Assembly (NCBI GenBank): GCA_951230915.1
Contig: OX579633.1
Coordinates: forward strand, 56,000,029-56,064,028
Direction: 5' to 3'
Origin: Antitrichia curtipendula
Taxonomy: Eukaryota; Streptophyta; Bryopsida; Hypnales; Leucodontaceae
Length of the DNA stretch: 64,000 nucleotides
Each line of letters begins with the position of its first letter. Position 1 is the first letter of the stretch. The position numbers and the translations under genes were made by a program. Under the pieces are notes generated by a model. That model ran no database searches, was not told the DNA's origin, and saw only the letters and a list, made by a program, of their open reading frames with translations. Below are positions 42,151 through 54,335 of this stretch, piece after piece.

Positions 42151-42221
42151 CCGTAATATCACCCGCGGGTCCCGAAAATCAGCACTCACGGCCTTGTTGA
42201 GGCCTCATATTTTTTGTAATG
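41888..42221. mobile_element. MITE with about 34-bp terminal inverted repeats and a T45 run
   Basis: CATTACAAAAAATATGAGGC at the left is matched by GCCTCATATTTTTTGTAATG at the right; the match continues to about 34 bp with four mismatches. Inside are a GC-rich self-complementary patch (GCGCTGACGTCAGCGC) and an uninterrupted T-run at 42106-42150. It lies immediately beside the TTAA element. No clear target duplication was found. Confidence 0.75.
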
Positions 42222-42430
42222 CTGTGTAATGAGTTGGGTGTAGTTACCTTATCTTTGGGTAAGTGTAAATATTATCATTATGAAATTGTAAGTGCCCATG
42301 CTTGCGGTCCAATTGTTGCATGACAACCCTTCTAGTCAGTCAGACAGGCATGGAGAAAAAAACTATGTGGATTTATGAGCCCTCCCTTATAAATTAAAGG
42401 ACCCAGAAAAGTGGAGTCTGTACTATATTG

Positions 42431-42999
42431 TACATAAAATTCAGTAAGGTAGGCAAACCCATAACCGCCCATTTAAGGGGGTTAGGGTATGTGGAGGTTC
42501 AGGAAAAAAACAATTTTTTTTCAGGCGGTTAGCGTTTGAAAGAATTGCCAGAATATAGAAGTTTCAGAAAAAGTTATCAAGTGAGAAATTTTATAAAAAA
42601 TCTCAAAGTTACAACACGTAGGTTCCTGTAACTAAACATAGCCTGACAGTAAATGGGACTTAAGTGGTTGTTAAGGCGACCTTAACTGGGACTTGGACTC
42701 AAACACAATGCCACCTGTAGTGGGGCAGCTTGAACCCTAATCCGCTCCTTCTAAATTGAGCACATCGTCGGAGCCATGCCACGCTTCTGCAATGGCACGT
42801 AGGCGACACCCACGGCCACTTGGAGAACACCCCAAAATCGCTCATTCTCTACTGATAATCACTTTCTGTTTGTCCTAATACCAGAAAAAATCTTTCACCG
42901 CTTGCCTTGGGGTTCACACCACACGGTGTAAGCACCTTTTCTAGGGTGCGCCATTGGGTGTTGTGCGGTGATGGGTTCGCCTACCTTAGCATTAGTGTC
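42431..42999. other. Insertion-derived DNA within duplicon copy 2
   Basis: It is absent from copy 1, where GTCTGTACTGTACTG continues directly. There is no recognised gene. The plus ORF 42907-43167 overlaps the hairpin and is not supported. Confidence 0.3.
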
Positions 43000-43139
43000 C
43001 ACTGCCTTGGCTTTATAGTGTTGGATGTAGAATATTCCACATCCAACAGCCTTTGCATCTTTTACCTGTTAGTAGTTACTAATGAAGGATTGTTGGGTGT
43101 GGAATATTTTACGTTCAACACTATAGAGCCAAGGCAGTG
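43000..43139. ncRNA. Near-perfect 49-bp hairpin (MIR-like or foldback MITE)
   Basis: The arm 43000-43048 (CACTGCCTTGGCTTTATAGT...) and the arm 43091-43139 are complementary over 49 positions with five differences. All five are G-T or T-G, so the RNA would pair along the entire stem through G-U wobble. The loop is 42 nt. Size and pairing fit a plant microRNA precursor; a young foldback MITE is the alternative. No expression evidence is available. Confidence 0.45.
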
Positions 43140-43220
43140 TAGAGTAATGGTACTGAATGTTATGTAGCTTGAAAATCATGTAGATTGCAGCAGAGCAGTG
43201 GCTTGAAAAATGCATCCCTA

Positions 43221-44108
43221 TTAACCCCTAAATACCAAGGCATTTTCTGGCTCCAAAACCTCTGAAAACTGCCATTTCTGCTACGATCACTCAAGAAACC
43301 AAAAAAAACATTTTTTTTTTACATTTTAACCATAGGATCTTGTACTTCACTTGTCTCAAATCATTTGGTAAAAATATCATGAAGTTTGATTGTATGGATT
43401 GGAAGATATTAGCATTTGAAGTTGGAAAATAAATAAATTTCAGATGACTTTGATGTCCATTTGTGGATTTTTTTTGCACTAAACACCATAAAGTTAAAAG
43501 TTTTTATGTTGAAAATTTGAGTTGAGAGTCGGTAAAAAAAATTTCAAAATGTCAAAACTTGATTTTCACATATAAAAAAAATGTTAAGTAGAAGTAGGTC
43601 CAAACTTGAACAAAACACTAAATTGTCCATAGCTCTTAGATGGAATTAAAACACCATAATCCCAATAGTTGGATTGTTCTTGCAAACAAACTTAACCTTG
43701 TCAAAAAAAAATTGATTTTTTCTAAAAATTGCATTCAAAAATGAATTTTATAAGGTGTTTTTTGAAGAAGACGCTTAGATTGCCCAAAAAACAAGATTGT
43801 CCATATGTTTCTCATTTTTAGTCCAAATAGAATGAATAAAAGCTTCAGATATAGACAAAAACATGATATTTGAGAAAAAAAAACTAAAAATTAAAAAAAC
43901 TCATTTTCTTTTCTACCCGGCAAACTGCTTTTAAGACTTTAGATGACAAAACTTTTGCTCCCAAGCATCGATTGAAAAAAAATTATATTTTTAAAAAGCT
44001 AATGCGATTCCCTATCTTCAAAAACACTTTCAAAAAATCAAGTCAAAACTTCAGGTCACCCGAGCCTGCCCAAAATCCCCAAGGGGACTTTGGTACTTTA
44101 GGGGTTAA
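43221..44108. mobile_element. TTAA-bounded element (family 1 relative), 888 bp
   Basis: It starts TTAACCCCTAAATACCAAGG and ends TTGGTACTTTAGGGGTTAA. Its right half is the reverse complement of the left-half type seen at 49001 and 54336. It sits in a copy of the sequence at 33950-34000 (AAAAATGCA-CCCTA ... GTGCCTAGCCTCTAAG). Confidence 0.8.
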
Positions 44109-45877
44109 ACACATTTCTTGTGCTAGCATGGTGCCTAGCCTCTAAGGTAGAGTCACCTATAACTGACTGAGTAAGCAATTCTGTCATGATTTGGAGTAGT
44201 GTAAGGCAAAAGAAATATTTTTAGAGGTGCATCAATAGAAATGACGTGGATTGCAAAAAAATTGGTAATTTTATTGCTTGAATTTAAATTACTATGAATT
44301 TTGGGAGGCAAAAGTGCTCCGAACCCATGGCCAATGTCTAGATTCTTCCAATTCCAATCATTCAAGAACTTTTTTCCTATTCATTATTTCCTATTTTTTT
44401 TCTCACAACTTGTATCATGAATTTATTAGTTCCAACCTTGAAAAGGAAAAGAAAAAACATTCTAAGCTTCAAAAAATTTGGTGCAACCTTGGTTGGAAAT
44501 ACCTGCACATGTAGGTTGGGTATGGGTCATTGGTTGGGAATGGGTGGTCCAACTTTAGTTTCTGATAATGCTCCATAATTTATATGAAATCCTTTTAAAT
44601 TTATTCACTTGCAAGGTGTGGCAAGGTATAGTGGGAGGCCCTCACACGAGGGCGGGAGTCCAAGCCTGAGGGGCCGGGCCCTCACACGACGGGAAGCTTG
44701 AGTGTGACGGGCTCCCGCTGCGTTAAGCAGTCGGATTACAATCCCTGGCACTAGTTATAGTGCCAGGCACTATAACCGGTGCATTATTGTCTATAATGAG
44801 GGACGTTATAATATCCTATGGGACTCCAAAGTGCTTAATGATGCCTAAGGGCATCCACACAGTTGATGCGGGAGGTAGGGACGCCAAGGCCCCACTACGC
44901 GTGCCTGATTGGTGGGCTTGGCTTCATGCGCCCCACGGCGATACGGGCTGGGTATGGAACCAAGTTTGTGCAGTTCTCAGATGATTGCCACTTGGTTCTC
45001 GTCAATGAACGGGGAGTACCGTCGTTTAGTTACGACCTAGCCGGTAGAATTTGAGAATTGCCGAATTGAATTCAAAAGTTTAGAAAAAAACCCGACCAAT
45101 TAAGAGGAAAAAGGAAATAATATTCTTTATTTCTATAGGCTTAGCCGGGAGTATACTATAGACAGCCGGTTAGTCCAAGAGAATTAGGATATTAGCCGGT
45201 TAAGCTAAAAAAACTCCCCGGACTGTGGTTCTCGTTTGCTGCACTTGCTTCTCGATACGTGTGCGTGCTTGGGGGTGTTGTACGTACTGCGCCAATTGTG
45301 TTTCCAAGTGGGAGTCAAACTCTGCAATTCGTATTTCAAAAATTGTGACAAAACAGATACTACGCCCTCGCAAGACTCCCCATTTGGCCGTGTGTTCTTC
45401 AAAATATGAAGAGGCCGGCCAATTTTGATCCACTTGAAGAGGCACCGTGGGGCACTGCTACAGCCTAGCCATGGCCAGTCACCGTGTTGAGCCGCTTTGG
45501 AGTGCAGCCGTGGCGATGCTCTAAGAGTAGTTCCATCCTCAAAAATTTATACTACTTATTGAAAGAAATTTGTTGGTTCATCCAAATTTTGGGACCAGCT
45601 TGGGGGACAAAAAATGCGTATTCCCTAAGTTACTTCTCCTTGAAGTCACTAAAACGAACAAAAATGTGATGCATTTGAGCATAAAATGCAGTATAAAATA
45701 ATTAATGTCTCTCGCAAGTACTAATTGAATTAGCTTGTGTAGTATAACTCAAGAATTGTGTTAATGCCAGGATTTACAACCATGAAGCATGTTGGTCAAA
45801 GTGGTCACAATGGTATCAGATGGATAATTGATATTTGCCCATTGTGAACAGATTGCCAGGACTTCAAATTCAAATGA
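44109..45877. other. Mixed spacer with a GC-rich island
   Basis: 44620-45060 is GC-richer, with the repeated block GCCCTCACACGA and a palindrome TGGCACTAGTTATAGTGCCA at about 44746. It may be a remnant of an LTR element, but no LTR pair or polymerase ORF is visible. A minus ORF 45445-45200 (HLETQLAQYVQHPQARTRIE) is coding-like but unrecognised. Confidence 0.35.
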
Positions 45878-46536
45878 CGGGCCTATAACCACTGATTCCA
45901 AGCCTCACTGACTATCGCTCAGTTTGCTGCAATTTTCCAATTAGATATGCATGAAAAAATTTATATTTGTTTATCAGAGATGAAGTTATATGTCTTCTTT
46001 ACTTCACAAAAAATTTAGATTTTTTTTTGTGGAAAATTGATTGTTTTTAGAATTTTTGAAGAAAAAGTGAAGAAAAATCACATCAAATAGAAAATTATTT
46101 CAAAAAATCTGAAATTTCACCATGTGTGTGTATTACAATGACAAACATCATAGCATAAACTCAATTTCCATGTCATTCTATAATTAGAAACTAATAGACA
46201 TTGAAAATGTATCCCAAAGTTTGAATTGCGATAAAATATTCAATATAAGGAATTTTTTCAAAATTCAAATTGGAGTAGAAACTAGACTAGATTACCTTCA
46301 TTTTGTTAGTTGGTCTTGAATTCAAAAAATATCATTTTTGTGGAGAAATTTTAGATTTAGAGCAAGGAGCAACAACTTCACAAAATACACTAAAATAGCA
46401 TATTTTGTGATCCGTTTTTTTTACTAACTTCTCATTCACGTGAAGACAAATACTTGCAAGTTTGCAAACTCAATTGGATACTCTTCATAACCCAACATGA
46501 AAAGTCAACAAGAAAAATCCGGATGAAAAAGTGCTT
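45878..46536. repeat. Second copy of the interior of element 28758-29502
   Basis: GGGCCTATAACCACTGATT onward matches 28777 onward for about 650 bp in the same orientation. The TTAA ends are missing, so it is truncated. Confidence 0.8.
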
Positions 46537-46604
46537 TTGAACTCTTTCCATCTCATTGGTTTGTCTTCGGAATGCCACAGAATGGCCTCATATGGAATCT
46601 CCAA

Positions 46605-46681
46605 TGTGCAAAATGTTCACTCATGGTAGATGGTCCCACAATAATTGTGGTACCATCTACCCTGCGGGAACATTTTGTGCA
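46605..46681. ncRNA. 77-nt hairpin, microRNA-precursor-like
   Basis: GTGCAAAATGTTC and GGTAGATGGT-CCCACAAT on the left arm pair with ATTGTGG-ACCATCTACC and GAACATTTTGTGCAC on the right. One symmetric 6-nt internal loop (ACTCAT / CTGCGG) and two single bulges interrupt about 33 pairs. It is short for a plant precursor. Transcription is unknown. Confidence 0.35.
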
Positions 46682-46828
46682 CTGAAGATTCTAAAGGAGG
46701 CCCAAAGTTTTTTTAGCATTTTCAGACAACTAACCGGAAATCCCAAGAAGTGCCAAGCAACCAGCCTTGCGCTGGAGATTAAGCAGCTTCACAGGAGAAC
46801 TAACTAAACAACCCAATCTTTGGGAGGT

Positions 46829-47780
46829 TTAACCCCTAAAGGACCAAGTGTCCGTTCAACGTACGCAAGAAATCTTGGGTAGGTTCTTACAAAGTCATTT
46901 TCGGTTGAATGTTCATGAAATTTGGAAATAATGTGTAAACATGGACTTTCTTTGTGAAAAACTCATTTTTTTTCCGATCGGGTGCCCGGATCAAAAGTTA
47001 TGTTGCCCTGAACTTTTCGGGCAGCTTGGGCAATTTGGGAATCTTTGGAGAATCTTTTGCAAAAAGGATCATGAAGTTTTGAAATTTGGCATGTATGTAA
47101 CTAATAAAATATGGCATACAATTGTCCAAAAAAATATAAATTTTAGTTGCCCAATCACATTCTACGAGGAGTCAAACTTTGTTAGCTATGTTGGGGTAGC
47201 TTCAAGAAAAAACATTTTCTTCTAACTTCAAACCCTATTATCTTGCAATTAGTGAAGTCAAAATTCTTGAAATTTTTACCAAATATTCCAAATGTTTGCC
47301 TCTAATTTTCCACCATTTGGATTTTGAATAAAATATTTCCTCATTGCACAAAAAAATGACTAGTGTATTGCCAATTCACTTAACTTCCTTGCATTGCAGG
47401 GTGATTTAGAATAAGCTAAACTCTATATTTTCTTCTAAATTTTTTTGTGAGTGAACCTAATATCATATGCTTATGAATGGTCAAAAATATCATGTTTGTG
47501 TAGAACAAATTTTTTACTCCAAATGAGCCCGAAGTCTGCTGACCCTGTTTCGCAGGATTGGAAAAAAGTGTTTTTTCTCACTTCAAATGCTATAATCTTT
47601 CAATCCGCGCGGTGAAAAGGGCTGAAATTTTTTTGACACTCTGGTAAAATACTTTAATTTAGTTTTGTATGGTTGAAGTTCCAAAAAAAAGTTTTCATTT
47701 TCTTTTTTGAATAACATACCAAAATGTTGCAGTTTTTGGAATGTCTCCCTGGAAAATCCCCTTGGTCCTTTAGAGGTTAA
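46829..47780. mobile_element. TTAA-bounded element (family 5), 952 bp
   Basis: CCCCTAAAGGACCAAG and CTTGGTCCTTTAGAGG form a 16-bp inverted repeat with one mismatch, flanked by TTAA. It is the uninterrupted relative of 52077-56052 and serves as the template for reading that nest. Confidence 0.92.
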
Positions 47781-49000
47781 AGGCCGCTTTACACTTAGAA
47801 GCCGGGCCAATTTGTTGTATCAGAAGCCAAGAGTACTCACTTGTGATTGGACAAAATGCTGAAATCAGCCCCAACCCCGGGCTAATTTGGTGGAATGAAT
47901 TTTTTATTCAACAAAGACATGATTTGACATTGCCCGAGCTCACTAAATTGGGTGCACCAAAAATGGGAGGCCAATTCTTGGCCTCGAGGCCAATGTCAGA
48001 TTTCAATTAAAAAAAACTATTCTATAAAAACTTATTTTTTTCAACAAATCACATCCCTTGAATTTTGTACAATCGGCCTCAAGGGGAATTGGCCCGGCCT
48101 CTAGGTGTAAAGTAGCCCTGAAAATTTCAACCTTCTCTATGTCGCTTGTAGGTTTTATTGAATCGGCCCAACTTCTTGGCCTCAAAGCCTTTACATATGG
48201 GAGAATTGGCATATGGGAGAAATGGTAGAGGCCGGACTCCACCCCAAAAAGGGCTGAAATTTTATACAATTGACTTGATGAAGAATTGGCCTGACCTCTA
48301 GGAGTGAAGCGGCCCTAAGCCTCTAAGTCGACTTGCTCCCCGAAGAATCCTGTCTACAACAAATTCAATAGGATTCATCATGTCATTGTGTGGCATCAAC
48401 CTGTGGCTGTTCAGTCGGTCGGTTCTGTATTCTGATTGTTTTGCAATGAAATTCCGTTTCATAGGTGTCAAAAGGAAAAAAAGGATTCATCATCTCATAT
48501 GTACTTCACCACTTGACTACAGAGTACAGACTACAGAGTACTACCCAGCAACTAGTTCAACTTTTGCAGCTGCAGTTATTGTAGCTGTTTTCTTTTTTTT
48601 GGAAACACCCAGCGCCATAACTGCATCCTTACACGTACCTCCCATCCATGAAAATAGAAACACAGTCCCTATTGAGCTAAGCCCACGTGCTTGCACAAAT
48701 AATGGGCATGCAAGAAACTCTTAAGCAAGAAATTCATGTGCTGGTTGTGGCGGTGCAAGCTAGGCTAGGCCAATCTACAAGCGAGCAAGGAAACATGATA
48801 AACCAACACCCTTCAATAAAATTTGGACACTAAGTAAAGTAACGACACCCAAAGTTGCATGAATAAGCTCTATGGCATGACCAATATGCTCTAGAAAATG
48901 AACAACAATTTTTGTATATTGGCAAAGGACTATGAATCAAAATGCACACCATTTTGGGTATCCTCCTTATTCATTTTCCTTTCAAAAATAGGGGTCGACT
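47781..49000. other. Spacer including an inverted duplicon copy
   Basis: 48590-48840 is the reverse complement of 34190-34440, and 48840-49000 of 33010-33430 (TTTCAAAAATAGG). GGCC-rich variants (AATTGGCC, GAGGCC) recur in 47770-48300 and may be another repeat. The plus ORF 48380-48724 partly reflects the inverted repeat. Confidence 0.4.
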
Positions 49001-49937
49001 TTAACCCCTAAAGGACCGTTGTCCCTTTGGGGGACAAATGGGATTTCGGGCAGGTACCTACAGGCTGAATTTTTGTTGTCAGTTTTTAAAACTTTTTTTG
49101 AAGATAGAAGAACTAATAAGCTTTGAGGGAACATAATTTTTTTCACAATTGTTGCCCAGGGACAATAGTTATGACCAAATAAGCTCAAAACAGGGAATGG
49201 GGGGCAGCCCGGGCAGCAAAAAAAATTTGCAAAAATTTGATATTTTTTTTTAATATTTTTTTTCTCATATATTATATTTTTGTCTATTTGGAAAGCTTTG
49301 GTTCATTTGATTTGGATTTGTTATGAGAAAGTTATGGACATTCTTGTTTTTTGGGTAGTTAGAGCATCTTCTTGAAAAAAATAACATGTAGGATTCATTT
49401 CTGAATGCAATTTTTCAAATTTTTCAATTTTTTTTTTTGCATGGTTTAGTTTACCTGCTAGAACAATCTCACCATTGGGATTAGTGCATTTTAATTCCAT
49501 CTAAAGTATATGAATATTTTCGATTTTCCTTCTATCTTGTACCTAATTTTACTTAACATTTTTTTTAAGAATGATAATTAAGCATTTTTGAATTTTTTTT
49601 CCAAGACTCTCAACTCAATTCTCTACTATAAAGATTTAAAGCTCCAAACTTTGTAGTGCAAAAACTTTAAGTTAAAAATGTTTAAAGTCAAAAAAATCTA
49701 GTCCCGCAATGTGCTGAAAAACTTGTTTTTTTCACTTTAAATGCAGATATCTTGCAATCTGTGCGGTCAAAAATTCTATAAAAAAATCCACACATTCTTA
49801 TACTAGTTATGTGTAAGATCCTACAATTAGATGTGCAAAAAGAACATTTTTCAAATTTTTATTACTCTTTGCTATAGAAATGGCAGTTTTGAGTGTTTTT
49901 TGGCAAAAAAAAAAGGCCTTGGGCGTTTAGGAGCTCA
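49001..49937. mobile_element. TTAA-bounded element (family 1), 937 bp
   Basis: It starts TTAACCCCTAAAGGACCG and ends CCTTGGGCGTTTAGGAG followed by CTCA in the TTAA position. That CTCA is also the left flank of the next element, so the two lie end to end. Non-coding. Confidence 0.8.
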
Positions 49938-50848
49938 CTCCTAAAATTCCTTGACTATATTTTCACCAAAAACGCTCCAAAACTGCCATTTCTAGTACAA
50001 ATACCAAATTTTAGAAAAGAAAAACATTTTTGGACACATGCAATTGTAGGATCTTGAAGTATGTTGATTTGAGAATATGTGGAAAAAATTTCAGAAATTT
50101 CCACCTTGTAAATTGCCAAATATTAGCACTTGAATTGACAAAAATCCTTTTTTCGGTCCTACAAAAAAACAGGGCAGCTGCACTTTACAAGGTCACATTT
50201 GTATGAAAAAATGTCCAAAATGGTTGTGCTTCTTCAAATTCATTCTTCAAGGCAAGTTGGCTAAGTGCTTAAAAAATTTCAAATCATTTGGAATTGCACA
50301 ACATATAGGAAAAAAATAGTAAGTAGAAAGAAGTAGAAAATGATTCAACGTATAAAATTGTTAAGAATTTAATTATGGAATTGAAAAATACCAATCCTAA
50401 TGGTTGCAATGTTGTAATAAACAATCTACATCCTGTGATTTTATTTTATTGTTTAAATATTCAAAATTGAATTAAATAAAAGACTTCAAAGTTTATTTTG
50501 GAATAAAGAATCTATAACTATCCGCAAATTAAAACTCCTCATAACTTTCATGAATCTCATTGATCAAAATGAAATTATTCAAAGCTTTCCACGTATATAT
50601 AAATCTAAAAATCCAATTTCAAATTTTTGTTTATGAATAAAGTGATTTTTAAAGAACTTTTTGAGTTGCCCACCAAGCAATGAAAATTACATATCATACA
50701 ATAACTTTTTAACCATGTAGTGAAAACGTATCAAAATTGTTGGGCCTTAAAGCTACTCCTTGGTCACATGTTGTGTGAAAATTTCAAAGAAAAAAAATAA
50801 AATTGTCAAAAAATGCCAAAAAATGCCGTTTGGTCTTCTAGGGATTAA
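49934..50848. mobile_element. TTAA-bounded element (family 4), 915 bp
   Basis: It starts (CTCA)CTCCTAAAATTCCTTG and ends TTTGGTCTTCTAGGGATTAA. It aligns with 36246-37168, including CTGCCATTTCTAGTACAA and GGGCAGCTGCACTT near the left. Non-coding. Confidence 0.7.
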
Positions 50849-52076
50849 TGCCAACAAGGGGTAACTTAACATGTCAATCCTTTGGTGGTAAACACTTGAA
50901 TACCATTGGATATGTACATTGGCAAATGTAGGTTGTTTATAAGATGTTTATGATTCCACTCTATGAACAATTTTGTAATTTTAGGGTAGACCACTTCAAA
51001 AATTCACTAAATTTTTAATTTTAATTAAAAAAATTATAATTCCACTTGAATTTGGTTTGTGAAAAAAGAACACGCCTCTGAAAAAATGTACCCTTCTTGG
51101 TGTTGGCCCCCAAGATATTTAAATTGCTAATCAAGGTGGTAATAGGCCTGTCTATTTTATTATTGAAATCAATACCGCTTTAGCGGCAATTGTAGTGGTC
51201 TAAATTCCCAACAATTCAATGGTATGTTGCAATGTGTAAAATAAAGGAGATAATTTAATGATGTCTTTGTACGTAATTATGGTTCTTGCATGTATTATAT
51301 CTATAGGCTTGAACCTATCATTGCATGCAATTAGAAACAAAACTTCAAAATTCCTTCTAAAATTGATTGTACATGTGCATAGATTATTGATTTTCATAAG
51401 AATTTTTTCTTGTATGGTTGTATGAGATTGAATATTTTAAATTCTCATGATCACGTGATTTTTATGTTGAGATTTTCATTTTATTTATCTATTGAAGTCA
51501 CCCTTGAAAAACCAAATTTTGAATTGGATTGTTCCATGCGACTCTTGCCAATTTTGCACTTAACTACTACGGTTTATGACTATGTTTGAACGTTCCATCA
51601 AACATTACTCTAAAACTTCCATTTTTTATTTCTATTGCAAAAAGCAAAAAGAAATTTAAAAATTTATTTATTTTTGGCATATCAAATCGTAGGATCTTAC
51701 ACAAGACTAGTTTGAAATGTGTGGAAGAAATTTAAGAAACTTTGATCATGTAGATTACACAATATTATTGTATTACTACATTAGCAACTTAAAAATTTAA
51801 AGTATAAAAAACATTTTTTTGCTCTTTTTGATTATAAGACTTTGATCCTCTTAATTAAAAATTTTGCATTACAAAATGAATGAAACAAAATGATTCTTTA
51901 AACAAGATTACCACACAACTTCAAATATAAGGCTATAAATGTGCTAAAATCAACTCAACTAAAGCCTACAAAATATTCAAAAATTTATGTCTATGAATTA
52001 TTGAAATTCAATGATAAATATTATCAACTCTAGTTCTACAACATTTTCATAATGTATCAAAATCATACTTGTTACT
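50849..52076. other. AT-rich spacer with a decayed TTAA-element half
   Basis: 51590-52000 resembles the left half of the TTAA elements (TTTCTATTGCAAAAAGCAAA, then GGATCTTACAC) but has no intact ends. 50849-51590 shows nothing recognisable. Confidence 0.4.
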
Positions 52077-52927
52077 TTGATTCCTAAAAGCCAATTGTCC
52101 GTTGAACAAACAATTGAAAATCTGGGTAGGTTCCTATGAAGTCAATTTTGGTTGGATGTTCACAAAATTTTGACACAAGGGGTGAATATGTACCTCCTTA
52201 GTGAGAATATATATATATTTTTTCTAATTATGTGCCCAAATAAAAAGTTACGTTGCCTTGAATTTTTTCAGCAAGTCCTAGATAATTTAGACATCTTTTG
52301 GAGCATCTTTTGCAGAATGCACATCAACTTTTGAAATTTCGCATGTCTGTAACTAATAAGATATGGCATACAGTTGCCAAAAAACTTTAGTTTTCAAATT
52401 ACATTCTAATAGGAGTCCAACTTTATAAACTATGTTGGGGGTGGTTTCAAGAAAATACATTTTTTCTAACCTTTTTTTTTGAACAAATTTTTAAAACTTT
52501 AAGCCCTTTACTTATCTTGCAAATCTGTGAAGTCAAAATTCTTGAAATTTTTTCCACGTATTCCAAATGTTTGTCTCTAAATTTTCACCATTAGGATTTC
52601 AAATAAAAAAATTCCTTGTTGCACAAGAAGCCATCAAAAAAGACTAGTGCAATGCCAATTCTCTTAATCCCTAAAGTCCCAAGGCCTTATTTCCATCAAA
52701 AACACCCAAAATTGTTGCATTTCTATTGCAAAGTGCAAAAAACTTGAAAATTTGTTTTTTTGGCATATCTAACTAATATAAGATCTTGTAGTAGACTAAT
52801 ATATAAATGTGTAGAATTTTTTTCAAAACTTTGATACCATAGATTGCAAGATATTTGCATTTATATTGAAGAAAAAAGTTTTTTGCACCTTGCTTGACTA
52901 CATTTTTTGGCTTTCAATCATCTTAAC

Positions 52928-53852
52928 TTAACTCCTAAAGGACCAAGGCCATTTTTCTGCCGAAAAACACTCAAAACTGCCATTTCTATAGCAAAGAGTA
53001 AAAAAAATTGAAATTTGTTTTTTTTCCACATCTCACCGTAGGATCTTATATCTAACTAGTATGAAAATGTGTGGAAAAAATTTCAGAATATTTGACCACA
53101 CAGATTGCAAGATATCTGCGTTTAAAGTGAAAAAAACAAGTTTTTCAGCACATTGCGGGACTAGATTTCATGACTTTGAACATTTTTAACTTAAATCTTT
53201 TGCACTACAGAGTTTTGAGCTTTTAATCTTTATAGTGGAGAATTGAGTTGAGAGTCTAGGGGAAAAAAAAATCCAAAAAGACTTAATTTTCATTATTAAA
53301 AAAATTGTTAAGTAGAAGTAGGTACAAGATAGAAAGAAAATCTAAAATATTAATATCTTTTATGTGGAATTAAAAAGCACTAATCCCAATGGTGAGATTG
53401 TTCTAGCAAAAAAACTAAACCTTGTGGAACTTTGTTTTTCTTAAAATTATAAAAATTGCATTCAAAAATGAATCCTACAAGTTATTTTTTCAGGAAGATG
53501 CTCTAAGTGCCCCAAAACAAGATTGTCCATAACTTTCTCATAACAAATCCAAATGAAATGAATAAAAGATTTACAGATAGAAAAAAATATAATCTAAAAG
53601 AAAAAAAAATTAGAAAAAAAAAAAAAAATAGCAAATTTTTTTTTGCTGCCCCACGTCCCCTGTTTTGAGCTTATTTGGGCATATTTTTTTTTCCCAGGCA
53701 CCAATTGAAAAAAAAATTAGATTCCTGCAAAGCTTAGCAGTTTTTCTATCTTCAAAAAAAGTCTCAAAAAATCACAACAAAAATTCAGACAGTAGGTACC
53801 TGCCCAAAATCCCATTTGTCCCCCGAAGGAACAATGGTTCTTTAGGGGTTAA
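52928..53852. mobile_element. Third-level TTAA element a (family 1), 925 bp
   Basis: It starts TTAACTCCTAAAGGACCAAG and ends AATGGTTCTTTAGGGGTTAA. It is the inverted relative of 49001-49937. Non-coding. Confidence 0.88.
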
Positions 53853-54070
53853 AATTAACGTACTACTGATTTTGAATTTCTTATTTTTTGTGTTGAATAA
53901 TTGAGTTGACACTCTAGAATTTTTTTTAAAAAAACCCTTTATTTTCACTCATTAAAAAATTATTAAGTAGAAGTAGGTTCAAGATTGAAGGAAAATCTAA
54001 ATCCTAAATAGCTCTAAGATGGAATTGGAATACACTAATTTCAATAGTGAGATTGTTCTAGCAAAAGATG

Positions 54071-54317
54071 TTAACCCCTGTGCGTCAGAGGGGACGATTT
54101 CCAGACCTTTAAGATCTAAATTCTTGGTTGATCAAACCTCATAATCTCAAAATCCACACGATGGATCGTCCTGAAAATTGCTGGTTTGCAAGCATCACTC
54201 AGTTGGCTACAAATTGGAACGGTGAAAACTTCTGCAACTCAATACTACTGAAGTTATTCCGTTTGCTCCGGAAAAGCTACTCACTTCGTTGTCCATTCTA
54301 TGATGCACAGGGGTTAA
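54071..54317. mobile_element. Third-level TTAA element b, 247 bp
   Basis: CCCCTGTGCGTC and GATGCACAGGGG form inverted ends with one mismatch in 12, flanked by TTAA. It is homologous to 41621-41886. Removing it rejoins GATG-TTAA-CCTTGTG, the family sequence. Confidence 0.9.
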
Positions 54318-54335
54318 CCTTGTGAATTTAATTTT

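Larger units (their letters stand above)
41342..42430. repeat. Host duplicon, copy 2 (continued), with two insertions
   Basis: 41342-41620 and 42222-42430 match copy 1 at 33145-33429 and 33434-33890. They are separated by the 266-bp TTAA element and the 334-bp long-TIR element. GAGCCCTCCCTTATAAATTA at about 42379-42398 is the empty form of the insertion at 33613. Confidence 0.85.
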
